A stretch of DNA of 64,000 nt from Arthrobacter sp. zg-Y820. Lineage in GTDB: Bacteria; Actinomycetota; Actinomycetes; Actinomycetales; Micrococcaceae. Each line of letters opens with the position of its first letter. The stretch's first letter is position 1. Below the pieces are notes generated by a model. The model made no database searches and had not been told where the DNA came from. It saw nothing but the letters and a program-made list of their open reading frames with translations. A program made the position numbers and the translations under genes. Shown here one piece after another: positions 1 through 8,860 of the stretch. Location of the stretch: contig NZ_CP126247.1 in the NCBI RefSeq assembly GCF_030142155.1, forward strand, positions 3,348,001 through 3,412,000, written 5' to 3'.

Positions 1-222
1 GAGGCCCCGGAATATTTGGTCAATTTGTCGTAAGTACAGGTTACATGTTTTCGGGCCGCCTTGTGCCCCGGCTCGCCCTTTGTGGCGCGGCAGTGACCAT
101 GTTTTACCATCTGCCCTGACCCCCCTCTTCCTGCGCCGCCCCGCCAAGACTGGGTAAAGTCAGGGGTAGAGACAGTTTTGGGGCCCTTTCAGGGCCGCCT
201 ACAGGGAGGACTGACGTTCACC

Positions 223-1356
223 ATGAGCGATAAAAACAGCATGCCGGGGGCCGATTCTTCGCCCCCCGCCGGAGCGTCCAAGGCCACCCCGGCGTCGGCG
301 CAGACTGAGGCGGGCACCGATGCACATGCAGAGGCAACAGTCCCGGCAGGAACCGGCTTGCCGGACCTTGAAGCGCATGCCGAGGCGCCCCTTTGGCTGT
401 CCGGGGACGAGGACCATGACGGCCGGATTTGGGACGGCGCTTTTGCGGCGGAGACCGGCAGCGATGCCGTCGAACCCACGCTGACCAACCCCGAGGACGT
501 CACCCTGGCGACGCCTTCCCTGAGCAATCCGGACATCAGCTCCGACGCGGCGGAAGCCGCCTCGCTCGAGGATGCCACGGCTGAAGTCAAGGCCGTGGAA
601 GCCGAAGCAGCGGACGCCGCCGTGTTGACCGATCCGGCAGCAAACCATCCTGCGGCAGCAAACCACACCGCGGGAATCACTGCGGCGGCACCAATGACGG
701 GCGCAGCCTCCGACGGAAACGCCAAGGACGCAACTGCTGCGGAGGCAGCCGCCAAGGAATCAGGGCCGGCCGCCGACGCACCGTCGCCGGAAGCGCCGTC
801 GCCGGCAGCCGTCGGAGCCGCTGAACCTGCGGAGTCCCGCCGCTCCCGGCGGAACTCCGAGCCGCCGGCAGCTTCCGAAGGCAACGGCCGAAGCAAACAA
901 ATACTGCTGATCATCGGCGCGCTGGGCGTGCTGGCGGTCCTGGTGGTGCTGCTCTTCACCCTGCTCGGCAATTCGGCGAACGAACCCGGAGTCCTGGAAG
1001 AAGATGTGGCCCCCATCGAGCTGGAGTCCGGAGCGTGCCTGCAGGACTTCGCCGGCATCAATGAGCCCACCAACGTGGTGAGCTGCGAGACGCCGCACAA
1101 CGCCCAGCTGGTGGCAACAACCACGTATCCGGACAGCGGCGAGTTCCCCGGGACCGATGCGCTGTCCACCCGCGCCACTGAGCTCTGCTCGGATGTCCGG
1201 TACTCCGAAACCCTGGCCGAGCGCACCGACCTGGACCTTCAGGAAAACAAGGCCATCCCGACGCCCGAATCATGGAACGACGGCGACCGCCGGGTCGACT
1301 GCTTCGTGGTTGCCGGCGGAGGCCAGGAGCTGACCGAATCCCTGCTTGAGCCGTAG
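223..1356 (+). CDS. Septum_form-domain membrane protein
   Basis: A 377-residue protein with a long acidic, Ala/Pro/Glu-rich and probably disordered cytoplasmic N-terminus (about residues 1-220), one transmembrane helix (about 226-250) and an extracytoplasmic C-terminal domain. That domain carries four cysteines in the order C-L-Q-D, S-C-E-T-P-H, L-C-S-D and D-C-F-V, the pattern of the Septum_form family (PF13845) of actinobacteria, whose exact function is not settled. I chose the ATG at 223 because AGGGAGGA lies twelve bases upstream at 203-210; a TTG at 178 in the same frame has no comparable ribosome site. The gene stands alone and converges on clpB. Confidence 0.8.
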   Translation: MSDKNSMPGADSSPPAGASKATPASAQTEAGTDAHAEATVPAGTGLPDLEAHAEAPLWLSGDEDHDGRIWDGAFAAETGSDAVEPTLTNPEDVTLATPSLSNPDISSDAAEAASLEDATAEVKAVEAEAADAAVLTDPAANHPAAANHTAGITAAAPMTGAASDGNAKDATAAEAAAKESGPAADAPSPEAPSPAAVGAAEPAESRRSRRNSEPPAASEGNGRSKQILLIIGALGVLAVLVVLLFTLLGNSANEPGVLEEDVAPIELESGACLQDFAGINEPTNVVSCETPHNAQLVATTTYPDSGEFPGTDALSTRATELCSDVRYSETLAERTDLDLQENKAIPTPESWNDGDRRVDCFVVAGGGQELTESLLEP

Positions 1357-1401
1357 GACAGCGGGTGCTCCCGGCCCAGACGGCAGGGAGCACCCCGGCA
1401 G

Positions 1402-4032
1402 CTAGACCGCTTCCACCGACAGTCCCGCCGGTTCGGCCACCAGCTCTTCGCCGTCGACGCTCATGCTGCCCTCCGGGCGGTCCACCAGCACGGTGTCGCC
1501 GTCGTTGATCTTGCCGGCCAGGATGCCCCGGGCCAGTTTGTCTCCGATTTCGCGCTGCACCAGCCGGCGCAGCGGCCGGGCTCCGTAGGCCGGGTCATAT
1601 CCGGTCAGTGCCAGCCATTCCCGCGCAGCATCGGTGACGTCCAGGACCAGCCTGCGCTCATGCAACCGGTCGGCCAGGGCCCGCACCTGGATGTCGACAA
1701 TCCTGGAGAGGTCGTCCAGGCTCAGCGGATCAAAGAGGATGACGTCGTCGAGCCGGTTCAGGAATTCCGGCTTGAAGTTGGCGTTCACCATGCCCATGAC
1801 CGAGTCCCGCTTCTGTTCCTCCGTCAGTCCCGGATCCACCAGGAACTGCGATCCGAGGTTTGAGGTCAGGATCAGGATGACGTTGCGGAAGTCCACGGTG
1901 CGTCCCTGGCCGTCGGTGAGGCGGCCGTCGTCGAGCACCTGGAGCAGGATATCGAAAATCTCCGGATGCGCCTTTTCCACCTCGTCCAGCAGGATCACCG
2001 AGTACGGGCGGCGCCGGACGGCTTCGGTGAGCTGCCCGCCCTCCTCGTAACCGACGTAGCCGGGAGGGGCACCGACCAGCCGGGACACCGAGTGCTTCTC
2101 TGAATATTCGCTCATGTCGATCCGGACCATGGCGCGCTCGTCGTCGAACAGGAACTCGGCCAGGGCCTTTGCCAGCTCCGTCTTGCCGACACCGGTGGGG
2201 CCCAGGAAGAGGAAGGAGCCGGTGGGTCGGTCGGGGTCGCTGACGCCGGCGCGGGACCGGCGCACCGCGTCGGAGACGGCGTTCACGGCCTTGGTCTGCC
2301 CGATCAGGCGCGAGCCGATGTTCTCCTCCATGGTCAGCAGCTTCTGCGACTCGCCCTGGAGCATGCGGCCGGCCGGGACTCCGGTCCAGGCCGAGACGAC
2401 TTCGGCAATGTCATCGGCGGTGACTTCCTCCGACACCATCAGCTCATGGGCCTCCTCGCCGGATTTGCTCTCCTCAGCCTGCTGGGCAGCTTCCAGTTCC
2501 TTCTGCAGGGACGGAATCTCGCCGTACAGGATGCGGGAGGCCGTGGTGAGGTCGCCGTCGCGCTGGAACTTCTCCGCCTCGGAACGCCGCTCGTCAATCT
2601 GCGCCTTGAGGTCGCCAACCCGGTTCAGGCCTGCCTTTTCCGCTTCCCAGCGGGCGTTCAGCGCCGCCAGCTGTTCCTTCTTGTTGGCCATGTCCTCGCG
2701 CAGCACTTCCAGCCGCTCCACGGAGGCCGCGTCCGTTTCGTTGGCCAGCGCCAGTTCTTCCATGGTCAGGCGGTCCACGGCCCGGCGCAGCTCGTCAATT
2801 TCCTCCGGCGCGGAGTCGATTTCCATCCGCAGCCGCGACGCTGCCTCGTCGACCAGGTCGATGGCCTTGTCCGGGAGCTGGCGGCCGGTGATGTAGCGGT
2901 TGGACAGGGTGGCGGCGGCGACCAGGGCGGAGTCGGCGATCGCCACCTTGTGGTGCGCCTCGTAGCGTTCCTTGAGCCCGCGCAGAATGCCGATGGTGTC
3001 CGGAACGCTGGGCTCGCCAACGTAGACCTGCTGGAACCGCCGCTCCAGCGCAGCGTCCTTCTCCACGTTCTCGCGGTATTCATCCAGGGTGGTGGCGCCG
3101 ATGAGGCGCAGCTCGCCGCGTGCCAGCATGGGCTTGAGCATGTTGCCGGCGTCCATGGATCCTTCCGCGGCGCCGGCCCCGACCACCGTGTGCAGCTCGT
3201 CGATAAAAGTGACGATCTGCCCCTCGGCGTTCTTGATCTCCTCCAGGACCGCCTTGAACCGCTCTTCGAACTCGCCGCGGTACTTGGCGCCGGCCACCAT
3301 CGACCCCAGGTCCAGGGACAGGAGCGTCTTGCCGCTGAGGGTCTCCGGCACGTCTCCGGCAACGATGCGCTGGGCAAGCCCCTCGACGACAGCGGTCTTG
3401 CCGACACCGGGCTCACCGATCAGCACCGGGTTGTTCTTGGTGCGCCGGCTCAGCACCTGGATCACGCGGCGGATTTCCGCGTCACGGCCGATCACGGGGT
3501 CCAGCTTGCCGCTGCGCGCCATCTCCGTGAGGTCGGTGCTGAACTTTTCCAGTGCCTGGAAGGTGTTCTCGGGGTCGGCGTTAGTCACTTTTCGGTCTCC
3601 TCGAACGGATGGAAGGGCTGTCCTCAGGGCGTCGTGGCCGGCCCCGTTGTCCCGCAGGGCTTTCCCTGCCGCACCGCTGTCCAGGGCCAACCCCAGCAGC
3701 AGGTGCTCGGTGGAGACAAAGGCATCCCCGAGCTGTTCGGCGGCCTGCTGGGCAGCCGTAATCACCTGAAGCATCGGGCGGGAAAACTGCGGCTGCGCCA
3801 CCGAGGAGCCCGAGGAGGAGGGCAGCGCGTGGATCGCACTGCTGGCCGCGGCACTGACGGTGTCCGGATTCGCGCCGGCCGCCTTGAGCAGGGCGACAGC
3901 CACCCCCTGGCGCTGATCCATCAGGGCCTTCAGGAGGTGGACGGGCTCGATCTGCGGGTTGCCTGCGGTGGTGGCATTCATGGCCGCCGCCTGCAGGGCC
4001 TCTTGACTCTTATTCGTGAATTTCGTGTCCAC
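1402..4032 (-). CDS. clpB: ATP-dependent disaggregase ClpB
   Basis: Hsp100 chaperone that works with DnaK-DnaJ-GrpE to pull proteins out of aggregates in the cytoplasm. The 876-residue product has the Clp N-terminal repeats (first ~145 residues), a first AAA+ module with GEPGVGKT near residue 204 and [10 protein letters not shown] as Walker B, a coiled-coil middle domain (about 400-520) and a second AAA+ module with GPTGVGKT near 605 and LLDEVEKAH. Length and order fit ClpB rather than ClpC or ClpA. The GTG at 4032 is preferred because GAAGGAGG sits just before it and an upstream TTG would place that site inside the coding region. A HAIR element upstream suggests HspR control together with dnaK. 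Confidence 0.95.
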   Translation of the reverse strand: MDTKFTNKSQEALQAAAMNATTAGNPQIEPVHLLKALMDQRQGVAVALLKAAGANPDTVSAAASSAIHALPSSSGSSVAQPQFSRPMLQVITAAQQAAEQLGDAFVSTEHLLLGLALDSGAAGKALRDNGAGHDALRTALPSVRGDRKVTNADPENTFQALEKFSTDLTEMARSGKLDPVIGRDAEIRRVIQVLSRRTKNNPVLIGEPGVGKTAVVEGLAQRIVAGDVPETLSGKTLLSLDLGSMVAGAKYRGEFEERFKAVLEEIKNAEGQIVTFIDELHTVVGAGAAEGSMDAGNMLKPMLARGELRLIGATTLDEYRENVEKDAALERRFQQVYVGEPSVPDTIGILRGLKERYEAHHKVAIADSALVAAATLSNRYITGRQLPDKAIDLVDEAASRLRMEIDSAPEEIDELRRAVDRLTMEELALANETDAASVERLEVLREDMANKKEQLAALNARWEAEKAGLNRVGDLKAQIDERRSEAEKFQRDGDLTTASRILYGEIPSLQKELEAAQQAEESKSGEEAHELMVSEEVTADDIAEVVSAWTGVPAGRMLQGESQKLLTMEENIGSRLIGQTKAVNAVSDAVRRSRAGVSDPDRPTGSFLFLGPTGVGKTELAKALAEFLFDDERAMVRIDMSEYSEKHSVSRLVGAPPGYVGYEEGGQLTEAVRRRPYSVILLDEVEKAHPEIFDILLQVLDDGRLTDGQGRTVDFRNVILILTSNLGSQFLVDPGLTEEQKRDSVMGMVNANFKPEFLNRLDDVILFDPLSLDDLSRIVDIQVRALADRLHERRLVLDVTDAAREWLALTGYDPAYGARPLRRLVQREIGDKLARGILAGKINDGDTVLVDRPEGSMSVDGEELVAEPAGLSVEAV

Positions 4033-4118
4033 AACGGCCTCCTTCAACGCTAAAAGAACAGCTTCCCGGCTCCCGGAAGAAGGCGAAAGACAGCCATCAC
4101 CCGACCGGACGCAACAAA

Positions 4119-4139
4119 CTTGAGTGTAATCCGCTCAAC
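4119..4139 (-). promoter_or_regulatory. HAIR element (HspR operator) of clpB
   Basis: CTTGAGT, seven bases, GCTCAAC. It matches the HspR-associated inverted repeat (CTTGAGT-N7-ACTCAAG) in 12 of 14 positions. It lies about 90 bp upstream of the clpB start, where a repressor would block transcription. The same motif occurs twice in front of dnaK, and hspR is in this window. Confidence 0.75.
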
Positions 4140-4214
4140 TTGGGAAGTAAAGTTATCCACAGGTTTGACGGCGGTATTTGTCCGGTTAATTAACGGGCGT
4201 TAAAGGGCTGTACT

Positions 4215-4823
4215 TTAGGACGGTCCCGGCGCGGCCTCATGCTCATGGTCCCAGTCGGCTTTCGCCTTTTCCCATTCCGCGTTCCGCGCCTCGTACAGGT
4301 CCAGCTGCTCGCCCTCGAATGACCTCCAGCCAATAATTCCCAGCGGTTCGTCGGGCGGATTGTCGCTCAGGAAATTACTCAGGCTGTCCAGGAAGAACTC
4401 CCAGCCCGGTCCGGCCGCCCACTCGCCCGAAACTGCGTCGATCAGCACGAACCCCTTCCGGACTGATGCGTATCTCAGGTCGATGTGGGTGTGTGAGTCC
4501 TCCGCGGTCAGGTGCAGCTCCAACTCGGCCGAGTGCCCTCCGGGACGGGTCACCGAGACGGTGAGCAGCCGGGGCGGATCGCAGCGGAGGATGCCTCCTC
4601 TGGTGCCGTCCGGCAGCGCATAGGTGCCGCCCCGGCGCAGGTCACCCTCCGGCCGGCCCACATAGCGCCCCAGGGCTTCGGGATCCGTGATCGCCGCCCA
4701 CACCTCTCCGATCGGATGCGGGATGGTCCGGGAAATCACCATCATGAGCGCGTGGCCGGCCTGGATTTGCCGGCGGCCGAAGGTTCGCTCGGTTGGCACA
4801 AATGCGGAGTCCGCTTCGGACAT
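4215..4823 (-). CDS. SRPBCC (AHSA1-like) domain protein
   Basis: A 202-residue soluble protein of the START/SRPBCC ligand-binding fold, AHSA1/polyketide-cyclase-like. The opening strand and helix read 'ISRTIPHPIGEVWAAITDPE', followed by 'GRPEGDLRRGGTYALPDG' and alternating strands typical of these small hydrophobic-ligand-binding proteins. The ligand cannot be read from sequence. Start chosen at the ATG preceded by AGAGGAG eight bases upstream rather than at an upstream in-frame ATG. Family members often sit beside ArsR regulators, but none is present here. A perfect 7-1-7 inverted repeat lies just upstream at 4846-4860. Confidence 0.75.
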   Translation of the reverse strand: MSEADSAFVPTERTFGRRQIQAGHALMMVISRTIPHPIGEVWAAITDPEALGRYVGRPEGDLRRGGTYALPDGTRGGILRCDPPRLLTVSVTRPGGHSAELELHLTAEDSHTHIDLRYASVRKGFVLIDAVSGEWAAGPGWEFFLDSLSNFLSDNPPDEPLGIIGWRSFEGEQLDLYEARNAEWEKAKADWDHEHEAAPGPS

Positions 4824-5185
4824 GGTTTCCACTCCTCTGTAGAACAACCGGCTGCCGGTTCCGGCGCCACAGCGGCTGAAGCTGGCGCCTGGCAGTCAGC
4901 AACGAATCAGTGGATGCGAGTTGTGGACGGGGCCCCGGACAGCCTCTTTTTTCAAACCGTAGCAGGGAAAAGCAGCGGTGCACAGGGCACGCGATGACAC
5001 GCCCGGGTGAGCGGGTGCCACAGAAATCGAGGCTCCGAAACCCCCTTTGGTTAGTTCGAAATGGCTCGGTTGCCGCCCCGTCCTGGTCGCTGCCAGGATC
5101 GCTGCCCGCGCGCTGTTGCCTCAGGCCGGTGCGTGCCGGAAGCCCCTTCGGCGTTTCTCCTCTCCGGCGCAGGTACTCTGTGCGG
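4824..5185. other. Intergenic region, divergent promoters
   Basis: About 360 bp between the divergent SRPBCC and PBP genes. I see no RNA gene or coding frame with good codon use. It contains the inverted repeat AACCGGC-T-GCCGGTT at 4846-4860 in the SRPBCC leader and, at the other end, a TACTCT -10 box six bases before the PBP start. The middle, about 4870-5150, holds nothing I recognise. Confidence 0.5.
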
Positions 5186-7141
5186 ATGGGGAAAACTCGC
5201 ACACTGACTTCCGTATTCGCTGCCTCGGCGCTGGCCTTCACTCTGGTCTCCTGCTCCGGAGACAAGCCGTCGCCGCAGGATGCCGCCGCATCGCTGGCGG
5301 AGGGGCTGGCCGCCGGGGACGTGGCGAAGACATCCTTCCTGAACAACGACCCGGCCTCCGTCAACACAGAGCTGGAAGAGATTCTGGCGGGCATGGGTGA
5401 GGTGCGCCCGGCCGTCACCGTTGCCGGGATTCAGGAGCACGACGACGGCGCCGCCACGGCCAGCCTGGACTACGCCTGGGATTTCGATGGCGACGCCACC
5501 GCCGACTGGACCTATGACACCAGCGTTCCGCTGTCCCGCAGCGACGACGATTCCTGGCAGGCGCAGTGGGAGCCCTCGGTTCTCTTCCGGGGGCTCCGGG
5601 AGGGTGAACGACTCGTCGCCGCCAGCCAGTCCGCTCCCCGTGCCGCAATCCTCGGAGCCGGCGGCGAACCGCTGGTGACCCAGCGCGAGGTTTTCCGCGT
5701 GGGCATCGACAAAACCGCAGTGGACGAGGCAGGGTTGGCGGCTTCGGCCGCGGCCCTGGCCACCCTTCTGGAGCTGGACCCCGCCGCGTACACCGCCACC
5801 GTTGAGGCCGCCGGCGCCGAAGCGTTCGTGGAGGCCATTGCCCTGCGCACCCAGGACGAACCGGACCTGCCGGCGCGGGTCGCCGAGATTCCCGGCGCCG
5901 TCGCGCTGCCGGACAGCATGGACCTTGCCCCGACCCGCACCTTCGCCCGCGCGCTGCTCGGTTCCGTCGGGGAAGCAACCGCCGAACTGATCGAGGAATC
6001 CGACGGCGCACTCGCCCCGGGCGACACCACCGGGCTCTCCGGGCTGCAGCAGCAGTACGACGCCCAGCTCCGCGGAACGGACGGGATAACGGTGTCGGTG
6101 GTGGACGCCGCCGGAGAAGTGGTTACTCCCACCGTCTTCACCTCCGGCCCGAAACAGGGGACGCCGCTGCAGACAACCCTGGATCCCAAGCTGCAGTCCC
6201 TCGCCGAGTCGGTGCTCGAAGACGAGCCCTCGGCGTCGGCCATTGTGGCGGTTCGGCCGTCCACCGGCGAGGTGCTCACGGTGGCCAACGGCCCCGGCAG
6301 CGAAGGACAGCAAACCGCCCTCCTGGGGCAGTACCCGCCCGGATCCACCTTCAAGATGGCGACCTCCCTGGCGCTGCTGCGGCAGGGAACCACTCCGGAC
6401 AGCGTGCTGTCCTGCCCGGCGGAGCTGCTCGTCGACGGCCGCAAATTCAACAACGCCAGCAGCTACCCGGCCGCCTTTGTCGGGGACATTCCGCTGCGGG
6501 ACGCGTTCGCGCAGTCCTGCAACACTGCCTTCATCGGCACCCGCGACACGGTTCCCCAGGAGGCGCTGGCTGCCGCGGCCGCCGACCTGGGCATCGGCGT
6601 GGAGCAGACCCTCGGCACCGCGGCGTTCTTCGGATCCGTTCCGGAAACCGCCGAGGGCACCAACCACGCGGCCGCCATGATCGGCCAGGGGGAACTGCTG
6701 GTTTCCCCGCTGGCGCTGGCAGTTGCTGCCGCGTCCGTTGGCAAGGGCGAACGCGTCGCTCCCGTGCTTGTGACCGCGGACCCGGCGGCGGAGGCTTCCG
6801 CCTCGGCGACGGCATCGGCGTCGGCCGCTCCACCTGCGGCAACCCCTGACGCTGCCGGCCCCGGCGCGCTCACCGCTGCCGAGGCGGCCTCGCTGCGCGA
6901 GCTGATGCGCGGCGTCGTCACCGACGGCGGCGCCAAGATGCTGCTGGACGTCCCCGGGGAACCGGTGACGGCGAAAACCGGAACGGCCGAGTTCGGCAGC
7001 GAAGTTCCGCCCCGGACGCATGCCTGGGTGGTGGCGGTGCAGGGCGACCTGGCCGTTGCCGTGTTTGTCGAAGAGGGCGAGCTCGGCTCCACGTCGGGCG
7101 GGCCGCTGATGCAGGCGTTCCTGAACGGGGCCGCCGGCTGA
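5186..7141 (+). CDS. Penicillin-binding protein (transpeptidase), putative lipoprotein
   Basis: Cell-wall D,D-transpeptidase of 651 residues. It begins with a lipoprotein signal (hydrophobic stretch ending L-V-S-C near residue 20), followed by an NTF2-like MecA_N-type domain (about 25-150), a PBP dimerisation-like region and a transpeptidase domain. Active-site motifs are visible in order: S-T-F-K near residue 387 (nucleophile Ser), S-C-N near 443 and K-T-G near 596. An Ala/Ser/Pro-rich insertion (about 530-560) separates the second and third motifs. The ATG at 5186 fits the lipoprotein signal; there is no Shine-Dalgarno site but a TACTCT -10 box ends six bases before it, suggesting a leaderless mRNA. 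Role in beta-lactam tolerance is possible but not shown. Confidence 0.88.
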   Translation: MGKTRTLTSVFAASALAFTLVSCSGDKPSPQDAAASLAEGLAAGDVAKTSFLNNDPASVNTELEEILAGMGEVRPAVTVAGIQEHDDGAATASLDYAWDFDGDATADWTYDTSVPLSRSDDDSWQAQWEPSVLFRGLREGERLVAASQSAPRAAILGAGGEPLVTQREVFRVGIDKTAVDEAGLAASAAALATLLELDPAAYTATVEAAGAEAFVEAIALRTQDEPDLPARVAEIPGAVALPDSMDLAPTRTFARALLGSVGEATAELIEESDGALAPGDTTGLSGLQQQYDAQLRGTDGITVSVVDAAGEVVTPTVFTSGPKQGTPLQTTLDPKLQSLAESVLEDEPSASAIVAVRPSTGEVLTVANGPGSEGQQTALLGQYPPGSTFKMATSLALLRQGTTPDSVLSCPAELLVDGRKFNNASSYPAAFVGDIPLRDAFAQSCNTAFIGTRDTVPQEALAAAAADLGIGVEQTLGTAAFFGSVPETAEGTNHAAAMIGQGELLVSPLALAVAAASVGKGERVAPVLVTADPAAEASASATASASAAPPAATPDAAGPGALTAAEAASLRELMRGVVTDGGAKMLLDVPGEPVTAKTGTAEFGSEVPPRTHAWVVAVQGDLAVAVFVEEGELGSTSGGPLMQAFLNGAAG

Positions 7142-7160
7142 CCGTCCTGCCGCAGTGCGG

Positions 7161-7628
7161 CTAGCCGCGGTACTGCGTGGAGCCCGATGCCGAACCGTAC
7201 GGGGCGGCCGTTCCATAACGGGGCCCGGCGGTGTACGGGGTGACTCCGGGACGGCCGGTGGGCACGATGACCTTGCCCAGGGGCATCAGCGAGATCGGCA
7301 CCATCTTCAGGTTGGCGATGCCCAGCGGAATCCCGATGATGCTGACGAACATTGGAATGGCCGTCAGGATGTGGCCGGCCGCGATCCAGATTCCGGCCAC
7401 CACCAGCCAGATCACGTTGCCCGCTGTGGACAGCAGCCCCGGAGCGCCGCCGCGGTCCACCACCGTGCGGCCAAACGGCCAAAAGGCGTAGGCCGCGATC
7501 CGGAAGGAAGCGATGCCGAAAGGGATCGTAACGATCAGCAGGCAGCAGACGATGCCGGCGAGCACATAGCCCAGGGCCAGCCAGATGCCGCCGAACAGGA
7601 GCCAGATGACGTTCAGGATGAGGTTCAT
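7161..7628 (-). CDS. YccF-domain membrane protein
   Basis: A 155-residue integral membrane protein of the YccF (DUF307) family: two copies of the motif built around 'NVIWLLFGGIW' and 'NVIWLVVAGIW', each followed by further hydrophobic segments, giving about four membrane helices. The C-terminal 30 residues are Gly/Tyr/Pro-rich and probably cytosolic. Function in the family is unknown. The ATG at 7628 begins the first helix; ribosome site is weak. The gene is single and converges on the PBP gene. Confidence 0.8.
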   Translation of the reverse strand: MNLILNVIWLLFGGIWLALGYVLAGIVCCLLIVTIPFGIASFRIAAYAFWPFGRTVVDRGGAPGLLSTAGNVIWLVVAGIWIAAGHILTAIPMFVSIIGIPLGIANLKMVPISLMPLGKVIVPTGRPGVTPYTAGPRYGTAAPYGSASGSTQYRG

Positions 7629-7721
7629 CGTTCCAGTCTGGTGCACCGCGCCCCGCGGCACCATGTCCCGGCGGTACCCGGGGTTTCCGGCGGAGCGGAT
7701 GGCGGCAACTAGACTGAGGGC

Positions 7722-8195
7722 ATGTTGCCAATCAAAGATGATGCCGGAGCACCCGCCGAACTGACCGCCAACCAGTGCTGGGACTACATTCGCAAAGCGG
7801 AGATCGGCCGGCTGGCCGTGGTATCCGACCTGCAGCCCGAGATCTTTCCCATCAACTTCGTCGTGGACCGCGGATCGGTGGTTTTCCGCACCGCGGCGGG
7901 GACGAAACTTGCCGCTGCCCTCGACGGCGGCGCCGTCGCGTTCGAAGTCGACGGATACGACGATCGCCTCGGGTTCGCATGGAGCGTCGTCCTGAAGGGC
8001 AGCGCCGTGCAGCTGGAGAGCATCGAAGACATCCTGGCCTCCGAGGATCTGCCCCTGTTCCCCTGGCAGAGCGGGGAGAAGAACCATTTCGTGCGGATCG
8101 AACCGGCGCAGACCAGCGGGCGCAGCTTCTCGATCAACACCGCGGCCCGCCGCCATTACCTGCGCGGCGCCAAGCCGCTGCCGTCAATCGAGTAA
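7722..8195 (+). CDS. Pyridoxamine 5'-phosphate oxidase-like FMN-binding protein
   Basis: A 157-residue split-barrel flavin/nucleotide-binding protein. It shows the family's opening helix (CWDYIRKAEIGRLAVV), the strand pair 'PINFVVDRGSVVFRTAAGTKLAAA' and 'VAFEVDGYD....GFAWSVVLKG', which form the FMN or F420 pocket. Substrate is unknown; relatives are often annotated as PNPOx-like without enzymatic proof. TAGACT ends six bases before the ATG, so translation is probably leaderless. The next gene starts seven bases after its stop and is likely cotranscribed. Confidence 0.82.
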   Translation: MLPIKDDAGAPAELTANQCWDYIRKAEIGRLAVVSDLQPEIFPINFVVDRGSVVFRTAAGTKLAAALDGGAVAFEVDGYDDRLGFAWSVVLKGSAVQLESIEDILASEDLPLFPWQSGEKNHFVRIEPAQTSGRSFSINTAARRHYLRGAKPLPSIE

Positions 8196-8202
8196 GGATC
8201 CC

Positions 8203-8766
8203 GTGAGCAGTACCGAGAACAGCAGCGCACCCCTCATCCGCTTCAGTGACTTGCCGTCCGCCCTGTGGGGGAAAAACAACGGCAGGGTCAAGGAAGTGGC
8301 CTCCGGCAACGGCTGGCGGCTGAGCCTGGCCACGGTCGAAAAGCCGGGGCCCTTCACGCCCTTCCCCGGCAGGGACCGCATTACCGTTCCGGTGGAGGGC
8401 GAGCTTCTGGTGCTGACCGTCGACGGCACCGAACACGGCATGGAGAAGTTCCGTCCATTCCGGTATTCCGGCGACTCCACCACCGACGCGGCGCTGCCCA
8501 CCGGGCCGGTGACAGTGCTGAACACGGTCGTCGACCGGACCACGACGGGTGCCTCAGTGATGGTGGCCGAGCTCTCCAAGAAGAATCCGCAGACCATCGG
8601 TGAGGGGCAGTTCGTGGTGCTGCTGCACGGCAACGCCGCGGTCACCGCCGCAGACGGCACGCCGACGGCGCTGGAACCGCTGGACACCGTGGCCGGAAAC
8701 GCCGGACGGCCGGCCGTGCTGGGACGCGGCTTCGCCGCCATCGTCTCGTTCTACGACCTGGACTAG
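8203..8766 (+). CDS. HutD/Ves-family cupin protein
   Basis: A 187-residue protein of the HutD (Ves) double-cupin family. The diagnostic stretch 'WRLSLATVEKPGPFTPFPGRD' lies about residues 40-60, followed by a beta-rich fold. HutD is linked to histidine utilisation in proteobacteria and Ves to cold growth, but its molecular role is not known, and no hut genes are seen here. The GTG at 8203 follows AAGGA by a usual spacing and starts seven bases after the PNPOx-like gene, so the two form a pair that ends at the terminator at 8798. Confidence 0.75.
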   Translation: MSSTENSSAPLIRFSDLPSALWGKNNGRVKEVASGNGWRLSLATVEKPGPFTPFPGRDRITVPVEGELLVLTVDGTEHGMEKFRPFRYSGDSTTDAALPTGPVTVLNTVVDRTTTGASVMVAELSKKNPQTIGEGQFVVLLHGNAAVTAADGTPTALEPLDTVAGNAGRPAVLGRGFAAIVSFYDLD

Positions 8767-8797
8767 GGACACATCACCGGCATGTGCCGGGAGCGCA

Positions 8798-8843
8798 AAA
8801 AGGCGCCTGCTTCCCCTGAATTTCGGGGAGGCAGGCGCCTTTT
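8798..8843. terminator. Bidirectional intrinsic terminator
   Basis: A 19-bp inverted repeat with one mismatch and an 8-base loop. The left arm begins AAAAGGCGCCTGC and the right arm ends GCAGGCGCCTTTT, so both strands end the stem in a T-run. It lies between the convergent HutD-like and DEAD-box genes. Confidence 0.88.
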
Positions 8844-8860
8844 GTCTTTACTACTGAGCG

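Noticed and set aside
2446..4053. Long open frame on the + strand opposite clpB (about 535 codons)
   Set aside because: Antisense to an unmistakable clpB in GC-rich DNA; composition is His/Gln/Gly-rich with no domain. A shadow frame.
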